A stretch of DNA of 64,000 bases from Candidatus Andeanibacterium colombiense. Lineage in GTDB: Bacteria; Pseudomonadota; Alphaproteobacteria; Sphingomonadales; Sphingomonadaceae. Where the stretch lies: NCBI GenBank assembly GCA_029202985.1, contig CP119316.1, positions 1,922,001-1,986,000 on the forward strand, read 5' to 3'. Positions 8,295-16,377 of the stretch are shown here, in pieces. Made by a program: the position numbers and the translations under genes. Position 1 is the first letter of the stretch. Every line of letters begins with the position of its first letter. Under the pieces are notes generated by a model. The model worked only from the letters and a program-made list of their open reading frames with translations, made no database searches and was not told where the DNA came from.

Positions 8295-8337
8295 CTTACG
8301 GGCAGTAAGATATGCTTACCACCGGCAAGGATGTCAA
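8295..8337 (-). promoter_or_regulatory. Promoter with three-half-site operator for the Xre operon
   Basis: Read toward the operon, a consensus -35 TTGACA (8337-8332) is followed after 17 bp by a weak -10 CATATC (8314-8309). Overlapping the -10 are three evenly spaced half-sites GTAAG-N5-CTTAC-N5-GTAAG (8319-8295), so every neighbouring pair forms a perfect palindrome. A repressor bound here would block the polymerase. The Xre protein of the operon is the natural candidate. The divergent gene at 8365 begins only 28 bp beyond the -35, so the site could control both. Confidence 0.7.
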
Positions 8338-8364
8338 GACCTGTCCGACCTACCAAGTTATGGT

Positions 8365-8889
8365 ATGAACCCGCACATGGAAGAGCTTACATTCATCCTA
8401 GAGCAGGCGACTGCAGGCGTCGGTTCGGAGTATTTCTATTTGAACCTCGACGGTGGCGATCCAGTCTATCGCGAGCGAGTCTACTGCTATGAGCTATATC
8501 ACCAAATGCGCCTGCGCTGGCCGGCACAAACACCGTTTTATCTTAATGGCGAGGTAGATAAGGCTCGGCATCCGAAGATGACCGATCTGCGTGATCGTTT
8601 TCCCAAGCCCGACCTCCTCGTCCATCAACCCGGATATATGACGGGCAACTTTGCGGTGATAGAGGTCAAATGCGAACGCGCCAGCAAGGCCGGCATCGTT
8701 AAGGACCTTGAGACGCTATCATTCTTCGTCAATGAGTTCGGCTATCAACGCGCGATCTACCTCATCTATGGCGATGTGGCGATGGCGACGCTGGAGCAAG
8801 TCCAAGAGGTTGCTCAAAACATGGAAGATCCCGGCGTAATCGAATATTGGGCGCACGTAGGGCCCCACACGGCAGCGACTCCTCTGTGA
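8365..8889 (+). CDS. PD-(D/E)XK nuclease-like hypothetical protein
   Basis: 174 residues. The spacing of acidic residues fits a PD-(D/E)XK nuclease core: Glu 43 in YCYELYHQM, then FPKPDLLVH with Asp 83, then FAVIEVKCE giving Glu 100-x-Lys 102. The C-terminal part is alpha/beta. Such folds occur in restriction-like nucleases and in many defence proteins. An internal ATG at 8377 is an alternative start. It reads away from the Xre operon and shares its control region, which suggests co-regulation. The fold is inferred from motifs only. Confidence 0.6.
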   Translation: MNPHMEELTFILEQATAGVGSEYFYLNLDGGDPVYRERVYCYELYHQMRLRWPAQTPFYLNGEVDKARHPKMTDLRDRFPKPDLLVHQPGYMTGNFAVIEVKCERASKAGIVKDLETLSFFVNEFGYQRAIYLIYGDVAMATLEQVQEVAQNMEDPGVIEYWAHVGPHTAATPL

Positions 8890-9160
8890 ACCGGGCTTTA
8901 ATTGCTCGCTTCCGGCTGAATACCCAGCTCATCCGGTTCAGACCTGCACGTCGGAATCGAATATTCAAACGGCATGTTCCAGTATTTGCAATCGTTCCGC
9001 TCATCCGTGGAGCTTGGGGCGCAGAACAAATCCATCCCGCGCGATTGAATGGCGGCTCTCTCAAAGAGCGGATGTTGGCGTCCACCATTGCGAACGACTT
9101 GGTTTGGGTTGCAAATCATCCTGAGTAGCCCCGCAAAAGCTTAAGCCCGGCCAGCCACCG
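8890..9160. other. Gene-free stretch between the nuclease-like gene and the exonuclease gene
   Basis: About 270 bases with only short open frames, no recognised motif and no good ribosome-binding sites. It separates the hypermodification-type operon from the SIR2-HerA operon; both flanking genes end toward it. Confidence 0.5.
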
Positions 9161-10057
9161 TCACGTCGCGGGTCGGATGCGACCAGAGTGTCGATTGAAC
9201 GCCGTGATTTCTGCGATCGGCAGGTCAACATGGCGCTTATAAATCTCGCCGCGCAAATAGGTCAGCTCAGAGGTAAGGGCGTCCTCGGGCACGTCGATCC
9301 ACCACGAGCGGGGCGTTCCGTCCTCTCCGCCGTTCCAACGATACCCGCGCTGCTTGAGTTCATCCTTCGTCTCGAAGGGGGAGTTCAATGCCCAACACCG
9401 ATATGTCTTGCCTCTGGCAGACAGTAGAAGCTTCGATAGGGCGCTATGTCCACTGATCGGCAATGGGCGGCCAAGCAGTTCGATCGTCGCATTGCAGTCA
9501 TGCACTGCCCGGTGCTTGTCGTAAAAGAAGCCGGAAGCCATTGCCAGAAAAGCGAGCTTGGCGCTCTCGAACCCCTCATCCGACCAGCTGACTTCGTTCA
9601 GCGAACAGGCCCAGGGACTCTCGGCAAGCGCCGGGCACAATTTCTCGAGGAAGCGGCGGTCGAACGGCGCGTTGTGGGCTATGACCAAGCCGGGCCCAGC
9701 GAAGGCCGCAACCTGGGACGGGTCGATCGATTTGCCGGCGACCATTGCATCGTCGATCCCGGTCAGCCGTGTCACCTCAGCAGGAACCGGGGTTGATGGT
9801 TGCCTGAGCCCGTTGAAGGGCACCCCAACGCCAACAATCTCGCCCGCAAGCGTGTAGAAAAACGGAACCATCGCCAGTTCGATGATCTCGCTCGTCTCGC
9901 AATCCAGTCCGGTGGTCTCGACATCGGCCACGACAGCCCGACGCGTGCCGGGCGGCACCTCGGCGAGCGGATTGCCAACACTCAGCCTTCGCAGAACTTT
10001 ATAGTCGCCGCTCGCCTCGAGCGCAGCGATCATCTCTTCGGTGCGAGAACTATTCAT
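9161..10057 (-). CDS. DEDDh 3'-5' exonuclease (DnaQ-like), third gene of the SIR2-HerA operon
   Basis: 298 residues from the ATG at 10057, which overlaps the HerA stop by 8 bases. It shows the DnaQ superfamily exonuclease set: VVADVETTGLD (Asp 45, Glu 47), LVIAHNAPFDRRF (Asp 133), and KHRAVHDCNATIELL (His 182, Asp 187). The C-terminal about 90 residues include SPFETKDELKQRGYRWNGGE and a Trp-rich SWWIDVPE, a possible nucleic-acid-binding appendix. The tight overlap implies it is part of the SIR2-HerA defence operon, where it could degrade DNA opened by the HerA motor. This third component is not part of the minimal two-gene system as I know it. Confidence 0.85.
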   Translation of the reverse strand: MNSSRTEEMIAALEASGDYKVLRRLSVGNPLAEVPPGTRRAVVADVETTGLDCETSEIIELAMVPFFYTLAGEIVGVGVPFNGLRQPSTPVPAEVTRLTGIDDAMVAGKSIDPSQVAAFAGPGLVIAHNAPFDRRFLEKLCPALAESPWACSLNEVSWSDEGFESAKLAFLAMASGFFYDKHRAVHDCNATIELLGRPLPISGHSALSKLLLSARGKTYRCWALNSPFETKDELKQRGYRWNGGEDGTPRSWWIDVPEDALTSELTYLRGEIYKRHVDLPIAEITAFNRHSGRIRPAT

Positions 10058-12032
10058 CCGCGACCGGCGCCAGGCGGATTGACGACAGGCGACCTGCCTC
10101 GTGGAACCACAGGTCGACGATCTTCGCATCGTCGCTTGCTGGCAGCGGATCAGCACGTCGGACCTTGAAGGTCGTGGGCAGATTGACCGAATTGCCAAAA
10201 ACCAGGGCATGCTGCTTGGGGAGCGAAGGCAGGCGTCGCAGCACGCTGTCGGAGATGAACGGCGTCATCTGGCGGATTTGAGACAGGTCATCGGGGTTCT
10301 GGATCCGGTGGACCACGAAGTTCGAGCATTGCGAAAGCACTGTCTTTGAAAGCTCGCTCGGTCGCTGCGACGCCACGAGCAGAAACAGGCCATATTTCCG
10401 CCCCTCCTTCGAGATCCGTTCAAAGATCCGGCTCGCATCGACCGCGTGACGGGACGGCGTCGATGCGACGTATCGGTGAGCTTCCTCAAGCAGAAGGTGG
10501 ACGGGGAAGCGATTGCGTGGATCTGCTTGTCGAAGGAGGCGGAACACCATTCGCGCGATCACGGCACTGACTAGTTCGACAACCTCATCCTCGACCGCAT
10601 TCATATCTAGAATGACGATCTGGGCGGCCTTGGTCCGCCCTCCATCGACCGTCTTCAGGCCGAGAAGGGTTGCCAAGAATGTCTCCCGGTCGCCTGGCGC
10701 GGCGGCTTCGTGCCGGAGGAAGCGATAGTCGCCACGCTCTTCCAGCGCCTTGAACCGCGTCACCATCTGCGCGCAGTAATCACGGATCTGCCGGTTGCCG
10801 TGAGCCTCCTCGTACAGGAGCGCGAGATCAACCGCGTCACCAAGCGCGGTGAAATCGAACGGCGTTCCGTCATAGTCGGGCAGCTTCAGGTCGGGAATGA
10901 GGAACCCGGCTTGCGCTCCTCCACCAGCAAGGAACTGATATGCGGCGTCCAGTCCAGGCATGTCGCCATAGTTGACGGCGATCATGTGTAGCAGTGCGGC
11001 CTGGTTGATCTGCGCTGTGCGGAAGCGTTGGAGGATCCCCCGGATCCGGGTCCGTTTTGCACCCGGCGGTGTCTCGTCGCTCAGGATCAACGTGATGCAC
11101 GTGGCGAGGATATGGTTTCGTACGTCGTTGAGCTGGCCCGCGTTCGCCGCGCCAAACAGCGTAGCCAGCCCAAGCGCCATGCGGAGGATGGGCACCTGCG
11201 TTCGTTCGCTCGCCTGGAGCAGCAATTCCCATTCGGACAGGTCGAGGTACCAGTGAGGGAGCCGGAAGCGGCCGTCTGCCGCCGAGCCGTCGAGAACAAG
11301 GCGGCTGACCCCGATGTCGGCGATCTCCGGCAGCTTTTCGAACGCCTTGGCGTATTCGCCGTTCACGTCGAGCACGACGAATGTGGCCCCCCTGGCATGG
11401 TGCTCATCGGGTTTTTCAAACAGAGCCTGCAGGACGGATGCTACCGTGCAGGATTTCCCGCTGCCGGTATTGCCGAGAACGGCGACGTGGCCGCCAAAAA
11501 AGTCGTCGATCCGAACCTTGACGCCATAGTCTTCGAACACGACCGACTGGCCGATCCCAAGGTTGCGAAACCTGGTCGCACCCGGCGGGGCGCAGGCAAA
11601 TTCGCCGTGCCCGATACCCGGCACCGTGTTGGTCTCGGTATCGAAAATCCGGTCAAGCTCGTCGTCGAGCGCGTACAGCGCATCCGCGTAGAGTGACGGG
11701 AAGACCGACACGCCGAATCGAAATCTGCCATCGCCCTTAGCCGGCAGCATTCCGACCGGCACGACATCGAGAAACTTCGCGGAATTCGCCTTGTCGAGGT
11801 TTGCGTCGCCGCTGCCGGACACGTCCCGCTCGCGCAGACCAACGACCTCGGCGACCACATATTCAGACTGAGCCGGGATCATCAGGAACGAGCCGAGCCG
11901 GGCGACATAATGCACGTCGTCGAAGCCCACGACCGTGAAATTGTCGGTCCCGCCGTGCATTTCGATGATGAACTTGTCTGCGGCGACCGAGGTGACCTTA
12001 CCGATCGCGCGGCGGCGATCGTCAGAGCTCAT
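10050..12032 (-). CDS. HerA-type DNA-translocating ATPase
   Basis: 660 residues. An N-terminal beta-barrel-like region (IGKVTSVAADKFIIEMHGG) is followed by a RecA-fold ATPase: Walker A LGNTGSGKSCTVASVL at about 186-201 and Walker B VHLLLEEAHRYVAST at about 508-522. Next come RISKEGRKYGLFLLVASQRP and a terminal FVVHRIQNPDDLSQI, all typical of HerA/FtsK-like hexameric translocases. It overlaps the SIR2 gene by 11 bases upstream and the exonuclease gene by 8 bases downstream. HerA paired with SIR2 is a known antiphage defence arrangement in which the complex depletes NAD and may act on DNA. Confidence 0.92.
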   Translation of the reverse strand: MSSDDRRRAIGKVTSVAADKFIIEMHGGTDNFTVVGFDDVHYVARLGSFLMIPAQSEYVVAEVVGLRERDVSGSGDANLDKANSAKFLDVVPVGMLPAKGDGRFRFGVSVFPSLYADALYALDDELDRIFDTETNTVPGIGHGEFACAPPGATRFRNLGIGQSVVFEDYGVKVRIDDFFGGHVAVLGNTGSGKSCTVASVLQALFEKPDEHHARGATFVVLDVNGEYAKAFEKLPEIADIGVSRLVLDGSAADGRFRLPHWYLDLSEWELLLQASERTQVPILRMALGLATLFGAANAGQLNDVRNHILATCITLILSDETPPGAKRTRIRGILQRFRTAQINQAALLHMIAVNYGDMPGLDAAYQFLAGGGAQAGFLIPDLKLPDYDGTPFDFTALGDAVDLALLYEEAHGNRQIRDYCAQMVTRFKALEERGDYRFLRHEAAAPGDRETFLATLLGLKTVDGGRTKAAQIVILDMNAVEDEVVELVSAVIARMVFRLLRQADPRNRFPVHLLLEEAHRYVASTPSRHAVDASRIFERISKEGRKYGLFLLVASQRPSELSKTVLSQCSNFVVHRIQNPDDLSQIRQMTPFISDSVLRRLPSLPKQHALVFGNSVNLPTTFKVRRADPLPASDDAKIVDLWFHEAGRLSSIRLAPVADE

Positions 12033-13398
12033 TGTCGTCTCCCTTGGCTTTTCGGCCGAAGGTTTCGAGGACGAGCTTCACTGCATCATCGATCCGCTCC
12101 GCCGGTCGCTGGGGCAGGAAGTGCTCTACGATCGTGTTGAAATAATGCGCGCGCGAGCCATCGGTCGGTCCATCTCCCCCAATGATCCAGATGCGAGGAT
12201 CGTTAAGGGCCGCAAGCTTTGCGATCTCGCCGGCCGAGTTAGGGTCAGCAAAAACGATCAGTCGGAATGTCGGTATCGTCAGCGCCTGATAGATGATGTT
12301 GTTCAGATGTTCGTCGCCGAAGGCGAAGCCAGCGGTGATGAGTACGCTTTGCTCTCGCACGATCCGCGACTGGAATTCCCTAAAGAGGTCGGCATAGGGC
12401 GAGCCCAGGCTGGAATTCTGCTTCGCAGGGGTGGGGTAGATCATGACCTTGCTCGGGGATTTCTGCGGCCAGGTCTCCCTGATCGGGAAGAGTCCGTGGT
12501 CATCCTCGGTCCAGCTGATCGATCCGTGCAACTTGCACAGATACACGAACCCATCGACGGCAGACCATTTGCGGTTCGAGAGGTCAAGCTGCTCCGCCAA
12601 TGCATAGCGGAAGGTCGCAGGGTTGAACCGGCGCTCGACGACACCCGAAAAGCCGTTCGCATAGGGCAGGCCCAGTCGGTCCATCGCCCGCTCGTTGAAC
12701 AGATCGTAATTGGTCGTGAACACCCACGGCCGGGGGAGAGACCGATCACGCATGATCAGCTTGCGGTAGAACGACTCGTACAGGCTGAGGACGGAGGAAT
12801 TGCCGTGCGCGAAGGCGCCTTCTGTGCAATTTTCCCAGAGGAAATCCTGGATCTTAGCGATCAACGCCTCGACCTTCTTTTTCCGATCGACATGCTCTGG
12901 TTTGTCGCTGCGCGAAAACACGAAGTGAAGGCTGAAGAGCAGCTCCATCAGCCGCTCGAGATTTTTAGCATATTCCGTGTCTTTGAGCTTCGCTCCCAGG
13001 CCCGCCAGGAACGCCACATCGTCGTCGACCAGCGCCCATTTCGGCGGATCGATAAGATTGAGGTCGTCGTCGAACTCAGCCTTTGGATAGCTGCAAAAGG
13101 TCTCGGCCAACGGACCCATCGTCGGGATGCCGCGCTCCTGCTTGTCTTCCCAGAGCGACGAGCAGCCGGCGCCCAGCAAAAACGCGACGTTCCGGGCGTT
13201 GAGTGCTTCGGCGATGGCCTTTCGGACCTGCTCTTCATCCTGGCCCCAGATCAGCGGCGCGGTTGGCGTCTCGGAGGCGCGTAGGAAGCGAAACGTCCTT
13301 GGGGGCGGGGGTGCTGGCGGGGGTGGTGCTGGCGGCGCTACGGGAGCGGGCGGGGCAGGAAGTGGCGGTGGCGGCGGAACAGGAACTTCACCCGGCAT
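12022..13398 (-). CDS. SIR2-like NADase effector with proline-rich N-terminus
   Basis: 458 residues from the ATG at 13398, which has a GGAG ribosome-binding site 9 bases upstream; a GTG at 13428 is an alternative. Residues 5-35 are an almost uninterrupted proline/alanine tract. The SIR2 fold follows: VAFLLGAGCSSL (NAD-binding loop), WVFTTNYDLFNERA, LCKLHGSISW (catalytic His) and ITAGFAFGDEHLNNI. SIR2 proteins coupled to HerA deplete NAD during phage infection and cause abortive infection. It is the first gene of the SIR2-HerA-exonuclease operon. The proline tract is unusual and may be a flexible linker or partner-binding tail. Confidence 0.9.
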   Translation of the reverse strand: MPGEVPVPPPPPLPAPPAPVAPPAPPPPAPPPPRTFRFLRASETPTAPLIWGQDEEQVRKAIAEALNARNVAFLLGAGCSSLWEDKQERGIPTMGPLAETFCSYPKAEFDDDLNLIDPPKWALVDDDVAFLAGLGAKLKDTEYAKNLERLMELLFSLHFVFSRSDKPEHVDRKKKVEALIAKIQDFLWENCTEGAFAHGNSSVLSLYESFYRKLIMRDRSLPRPWVFTTNYDLFNERAMDRLGLPYANGFSGVVERRFNPATFRYALAEQLDLSNRKWSAVDGFVYLCKLHGSISWTEDDHGLFPIRETWPQKSPSKVMIYPTPAKQNSSLGSPYADLFREFQSRIVREQSVLITAGFAFGDEHLNNIIYQALTIPTFRLIVFADPNSAGEIAKLAALNDPRIWIIGGDGPTDGSRAHYFNTIVEHFLPQRPAERIDDAVKLVLETFGRKAKGDDNEL

Positions 13399-13962
13399 GC
13401 GTGGCGTCTCCAGGCAGGCGTACAACACTACTCATCGGATCTGACATTTTCGATCTCCCCCGCGAGCTACACTAGGCAGGTTCCCCACCAATTCCATCAT
13501 TCTTTGTCCGCGCATCTTTACAGGCAGCACTACTGTCGCAGCCTCCAAGCCGTCATCCATTTGGGCGGTTCTGCCTGCATGCTGAAAGCACTGGCTACTC
13601 TTGTCGTGGCGGGAGCTGGCAAGTCGACGATCGTTGGTGCGTTTCGCGAGGCTCCGGGCGACAAGACGAAGCGGCCGGGAACGGCAGCGAAGTCCCAATG
13701 TCAGCCCTTCCTTGCCGGTCGTGGGGCTCGCGCAAGCGTTCAGTCAACCACATGAACGAACGGCAAGTTTTGGGCAGCCGAAAGATTGGCGTGAGTGACC
13801 GGGATTGGGTCTTGGTATCCACGGAGTTTTACTGGACGCAGGTCCGCTTCCAACGCCGCCATTCCTGAAGGCTTCCGGACAGGTGACGGCCCAGCTCCAG
13901 TCGATAAGACACAGCGAGTTCCGTTGGCTAATTTGGCCTTTGCTGCGTTCGCTTTGGTGGCG
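13399..13962. other. Gene-free stretch between the SIR2 operon and the DUF3883 gene
   Basis: About 560 bases. Short open frames exist on both strands, including one with a chance P-loop-like string, but none has family-like sequence over a useful length. It must contain the SIR2 operon promoter, but I could not assign convincing -35/-10 boxes. It may be decayed accessory DNA. Confidence 0.5.
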
Positions 13963-14802
13963 TCAGAAGAAATTCGCCTGATAGTTGGTCGCCATCAGTG
14001 ACACACGTGCCTCCAACGGAGGCCGCAGCTCGAACGCCTTCGGCTCCCGCGTAAAGTTCCATAATCTGACCAGCCACCAGTCGGCGCGGCGCTCCTCGGC
14101 GACCGCAAGCTCATTGCGCGAGATGTGAAACGGTGTCCGCTCCCAGCCATTCGTGGTCTTTACCTCGATAAGCCGATTACTTCCGTCCGTGTCGAAACTG
14201 AGGATGTCATAGCCGGCACCATCGCCATCGACATGCGACACCCAGCGTATGCGCTCGGCGAGATCGGTTCGGCCGGCGGCGAGCAGACTGGCGCGCTCAT
14301 GCGCGAGGACGCGCTCCTCGCCGGCGAGACCCAGAGCCCGATTGCGGGCATCACGCTCTGCCACATCGTACTTGCGGGCGATGGCGGTCATCTGCTCGAG
14401 TTCGTCGGGCGGCGGCGCATTGCTGTGCGTCGGTGGCGGGCCGATCCACAACATCGCCTCCTCCCGAAGCGCTGCCGGTGATGAGCCCATCGCCATCCGC
14501 ACGGCCGGTGCGAGCCAATCCGGATGATGCTGGAGCCAGCGCACCACAGCATCGACCAGCGAAGCCTGGAAATTGAAGGCCGGCTTGTAACCCGGGATCC
14601 AGTCTTCACCGAGGCCCTTGAGCACGGCGCTGATGTTCTGATGCTTGTATTCGATCGAGCCGCGCGGCCGGCCGATCATGGCCTCAAGGCGACGGTTATG
14701 TTCGGCCTTGCTGTATGCGCGCCCGACGATGTCGGCGGCGAGCATCGCAAAATAGTCCGCGACGATCGCATCGTTCTGCTCGTCCGTCCAATCACCGGCC
14801 AT
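13963..14802 (-). CDS. DUF3883-type protein with PD-(D/E)XK-like domain
   Basis: About 279 residues from the ATG at 14802; a GTG at 14814 would add four. The N-terminal half is helical. From about residue 160 there is a DUF3883-like module: ALGLAGEERVLAHER, then GAGYDILSFDTDG (Asp 203), then RLIEVKTTNGW (Glu 217-x-Lys 219) (numbering from the GTG), which matches the catalytic pattern of restriction-like nucleases. DUF3883 is common in restriction and other defence proteins. Here it is single-domain and lies between a SIR2 system and an AbiE pair. Its role, nuclease or DNA sensor, is an inference. Confidence 0.75.
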   Translation of the reverse strand: MAGDWTDEQNDAIVADYFAMLAADIVGRAYSKAEHNRRLEAMIGRPRGSIEYKHQNISAVLKGLGEDWIPGYKPAFNFQASLVDAVVRWLQHHPDWLAPAVRMAMGSSPAALREEAMLWIGPPPTHSNAPPPDELEQMTAIARKYDVAERDARNRALGLAGEERVLAHERASLLAAGRTDLAERIRWVSHVDGDGAGYDILSFDTDGSNRLIEVKTTNGWERTPFHISRNELAVAEERRADWWLVRLWNFTREPKAFELRPPLEARVSLMATNYQANFF

Positions 14803-14859
14803 TGGCGTAACCACCCGAGGCGGCAGGGCGCAACATGGTCAGGACAGCGGACGGATTGG

Positions 14860-15723
14860 TCATAGCGCGCGGGCCGCTGCGGCCTTTGGACCAAGAAAGG
14901 ATGCGAGGGCAGCGCACACGCCGGCTAAGCTGCCTGGATCGGCGCCGAGATCGCGCTTGAACGCCGCCCATTGCTGCACCTTGGCGGGATCCTCACCAAA
15001 ATCGGAGGTGAGGGCGTCCGGAAGCTGTTCCGGGATGATCGTCTCGCGGCGCTCGAACGTCGCCTTGATCGCACGGGCCAGCCGGTCATCTTCGAACGAA
15101 AAGCTCGTGGCGAGCAGCCAGATATCGTAGAAGTCTTTCATGCGGGAGTTCGCGCGGCCGAGTGCGACCATCGCCTGAAACTTCTCGGCTATCACTGTCT
15201 CTCGGGCATAGGCGCGGAGCTTCGGCGCTGGCTGATCGAGCAGCGTCGGATAGTCGAGCAGTTCGACACCGGGCTCGAGCGCGTCCCCGAAGCCGACGTC
15301 AATCGCGACTGGCACACGCGCACCGCCGACATCTGCGATGGCCCGGAGGCGGACACCGCCATAGTCGAGTGCTTCTCGGATGCGATCGACACGCAGGGCA
15401 TCGCTGTTGAACAGGATCCCGTCATCGACTTCTATGGCAAGAATCTCGGCAAATGTGGTTCGCATCGCGTCCGGATCCGGATCGCCAAACCCGAGCAGGT
15501 CGAGATCGCGCGTTGGGCGGAGCGGATCATCGAACCAAGTGGTGAGCAGCATCGCTCCCTTGAGGATGAACCGCTCCGAATGAGCGGAGATGCTCAGGCG
15601 ATACAGCAACCTTTCCAGTGCGAAGCGAACAAGGATAAGGTCGAACGGCTGACCGGAGGCTCGCGATTGGTTAAGCAGCTTCGCGCGGACCGAGGCGCCC
15701 AGGTTGGTCCGCTTATCAACCAT
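14860..15723 (-). CDS. abiEii: AbiEii-type nucleotidyltransferase toxin
   Basis: 287 residues. It carries the family pattern: FILKGAMLL, then PTRDLDLLGFGD (the Asp-x-Asp pair of the nucleotidyltransferase), then VIAEKFQAMVALGRANSRMK followed by DFYDIWLL. AbiEii-type toxins are nucleotidyltransferases that stop growth, in some cases by modifying tRNA, and act in type IV toxin-antitoxin and phage-exclusion systems. The start codon overlaps the antitoxin stop by 8 bases (ATGGTTGA), so translation is coupled. Confidence 0.92.
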   Translation of the reverse strand: MVDKRTNLGASVRAKLLNQSRASGQPFDLILVRFALERLLYRLSISAHSERFILKGAMLLTTWFDDPLRPTRDLDLLGFGDPDPDAMRTTFAEILAIEVDDGILFNSDALRVDRIREALDYGGVRLRAIADVGGARVPVAIDVGFGDALEPGVELLDYPTLLDQPAPKLRAYARETVIAEKFQAMVALGRANSRMKDFYDIWLLATSFSFEDDRLARAIKATFERRETIIPEQLPDALTSDFGEDPAKVQQWAAFKRDLGADPGSLAGVCAALASFLGPKAAAARAL

Positions 15724-16354
15724 TGAGGGCGAGTGTCTCGAGATACGGCGCCATCACCGACCATGCACCGCGTTTGCGGGCGCAATCCGCAATGACTGCC
15801 GGCGTCGCCTTGCGCTGCCTGAGCGTCTCGCGCAGCGCCTCGACCGCGACGTTGATCCCAACGGATTTTCGATGACGGAAGCAGTCGACCAGCGTCCGCG
15901 GGACGGTGAACATCGGAACGCCGACATTCTCGATCATGTGCGTCTCAACATCCGACCGCAGCAGGCTGTCCGACATCCGCACGACCTTGAGATGCGGCCC
16001 GTGATCCACGGGTGTCCAATCCTTGTGCCCTATCGCCATCCAGACCTTTCGCGGCATCTGATCGGTCAGTTCGTGATAAGCTAGGGCGGAGGTGAGGCAG
16101 ACGACGCCCTTCGGCACGCGTTTGACGGCCTCCGCGAGATCGTGATTGGCATCGAGGTCGGCGTCGACGAGCTGATACAGGCCGCGCGACAGCCGCATTA
16201 CCGTTCCGTCAGAGAGCAGGCGAGCAATCGTGGTGGCCGCGATACCTTCGGCCTCGAGTTCTCGAACGCGCATCATGCCATGCCGAGCTAGCAGGTTTCG
16301 CGCTCGCTCCCCCTGAGTCTCAGTTATGTTATATTTCCTCGGAGAGTTGTTCAT
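15716..16354 (-). CDS. abiEi: AbiEi-type antitoxin and autorepressor
   Basis: 212 residues from the ATG at 16354, chosen because a GGAG ribosome-binding site lies just upstream and the sequence then fits the family. An N-terminal winged helix-turn-helix (ARHGMMRVRELEAEGIAATT, then IARLLSDGTVMRLSRGLYQL) is followed by the AbiEi C-terminal domain (CLTSALAYHELTDQMP, VETHMIENVGVPMFTVPRTL). The antitoxin neutralises AbiEii and represses its own promoter by binding inverted repeats. Here a 21-bp inverted repeat brackets the start codon itself, so repression and perhaps translation control act at this site. Confidence 0.92.
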   Translation of the reverse strand: MNNSPRKYNITETQGERARNLLARHGMMRVRELEAEGIAATTIARLLSDGTVMRLSRGLYQLVDADLDANHDLAEAVKRVPKGVVCLTSALAYHELTDQMPRKVWMAIGHKDWTPVDHGPHLKVVRMSDSLLRSDVETHMIENVGVPMFTVPRTLVDCFRHRKSVGINVAVEALRETLRQRKATPAVIADCARKRGAWSVMAPYLETLALNG

Positions 16355-16377
16355 GGTCTCCGAGGAAATATAACATA
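16325..16377. repeat. Perfect 21-bp inverted repeat around the abiEi start codon
   Basis: Left arm 16325-16345 and right arm 16357-16377 are exact reverse complements, with an 11-base loop (16346-16356) that holds the abiEi ATG. In the transcript, the ribosome-binding GGAG is inside the stem and the AUG is in the loop. AbiEi proteins bind inverted repeats, so this is a likely operator. The same sequence in RNA would form a very stable hairpin able to hide the ribosome-binding site. Confidence 0.9.

Noticed and set aside
13504..13755. Open frame with a P-loop-like GAGKST string
   Set aside because: No family-like sequence surrounds the string and there is no ribosome-binding site; it looks like chance.
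1192..16354. Reading the island as a prophage
   Set aside because: Thymidylate-synthase-like, Xre and ImmA genes occur in phages, but no structural, packaging, lysis or integrase genes are present.
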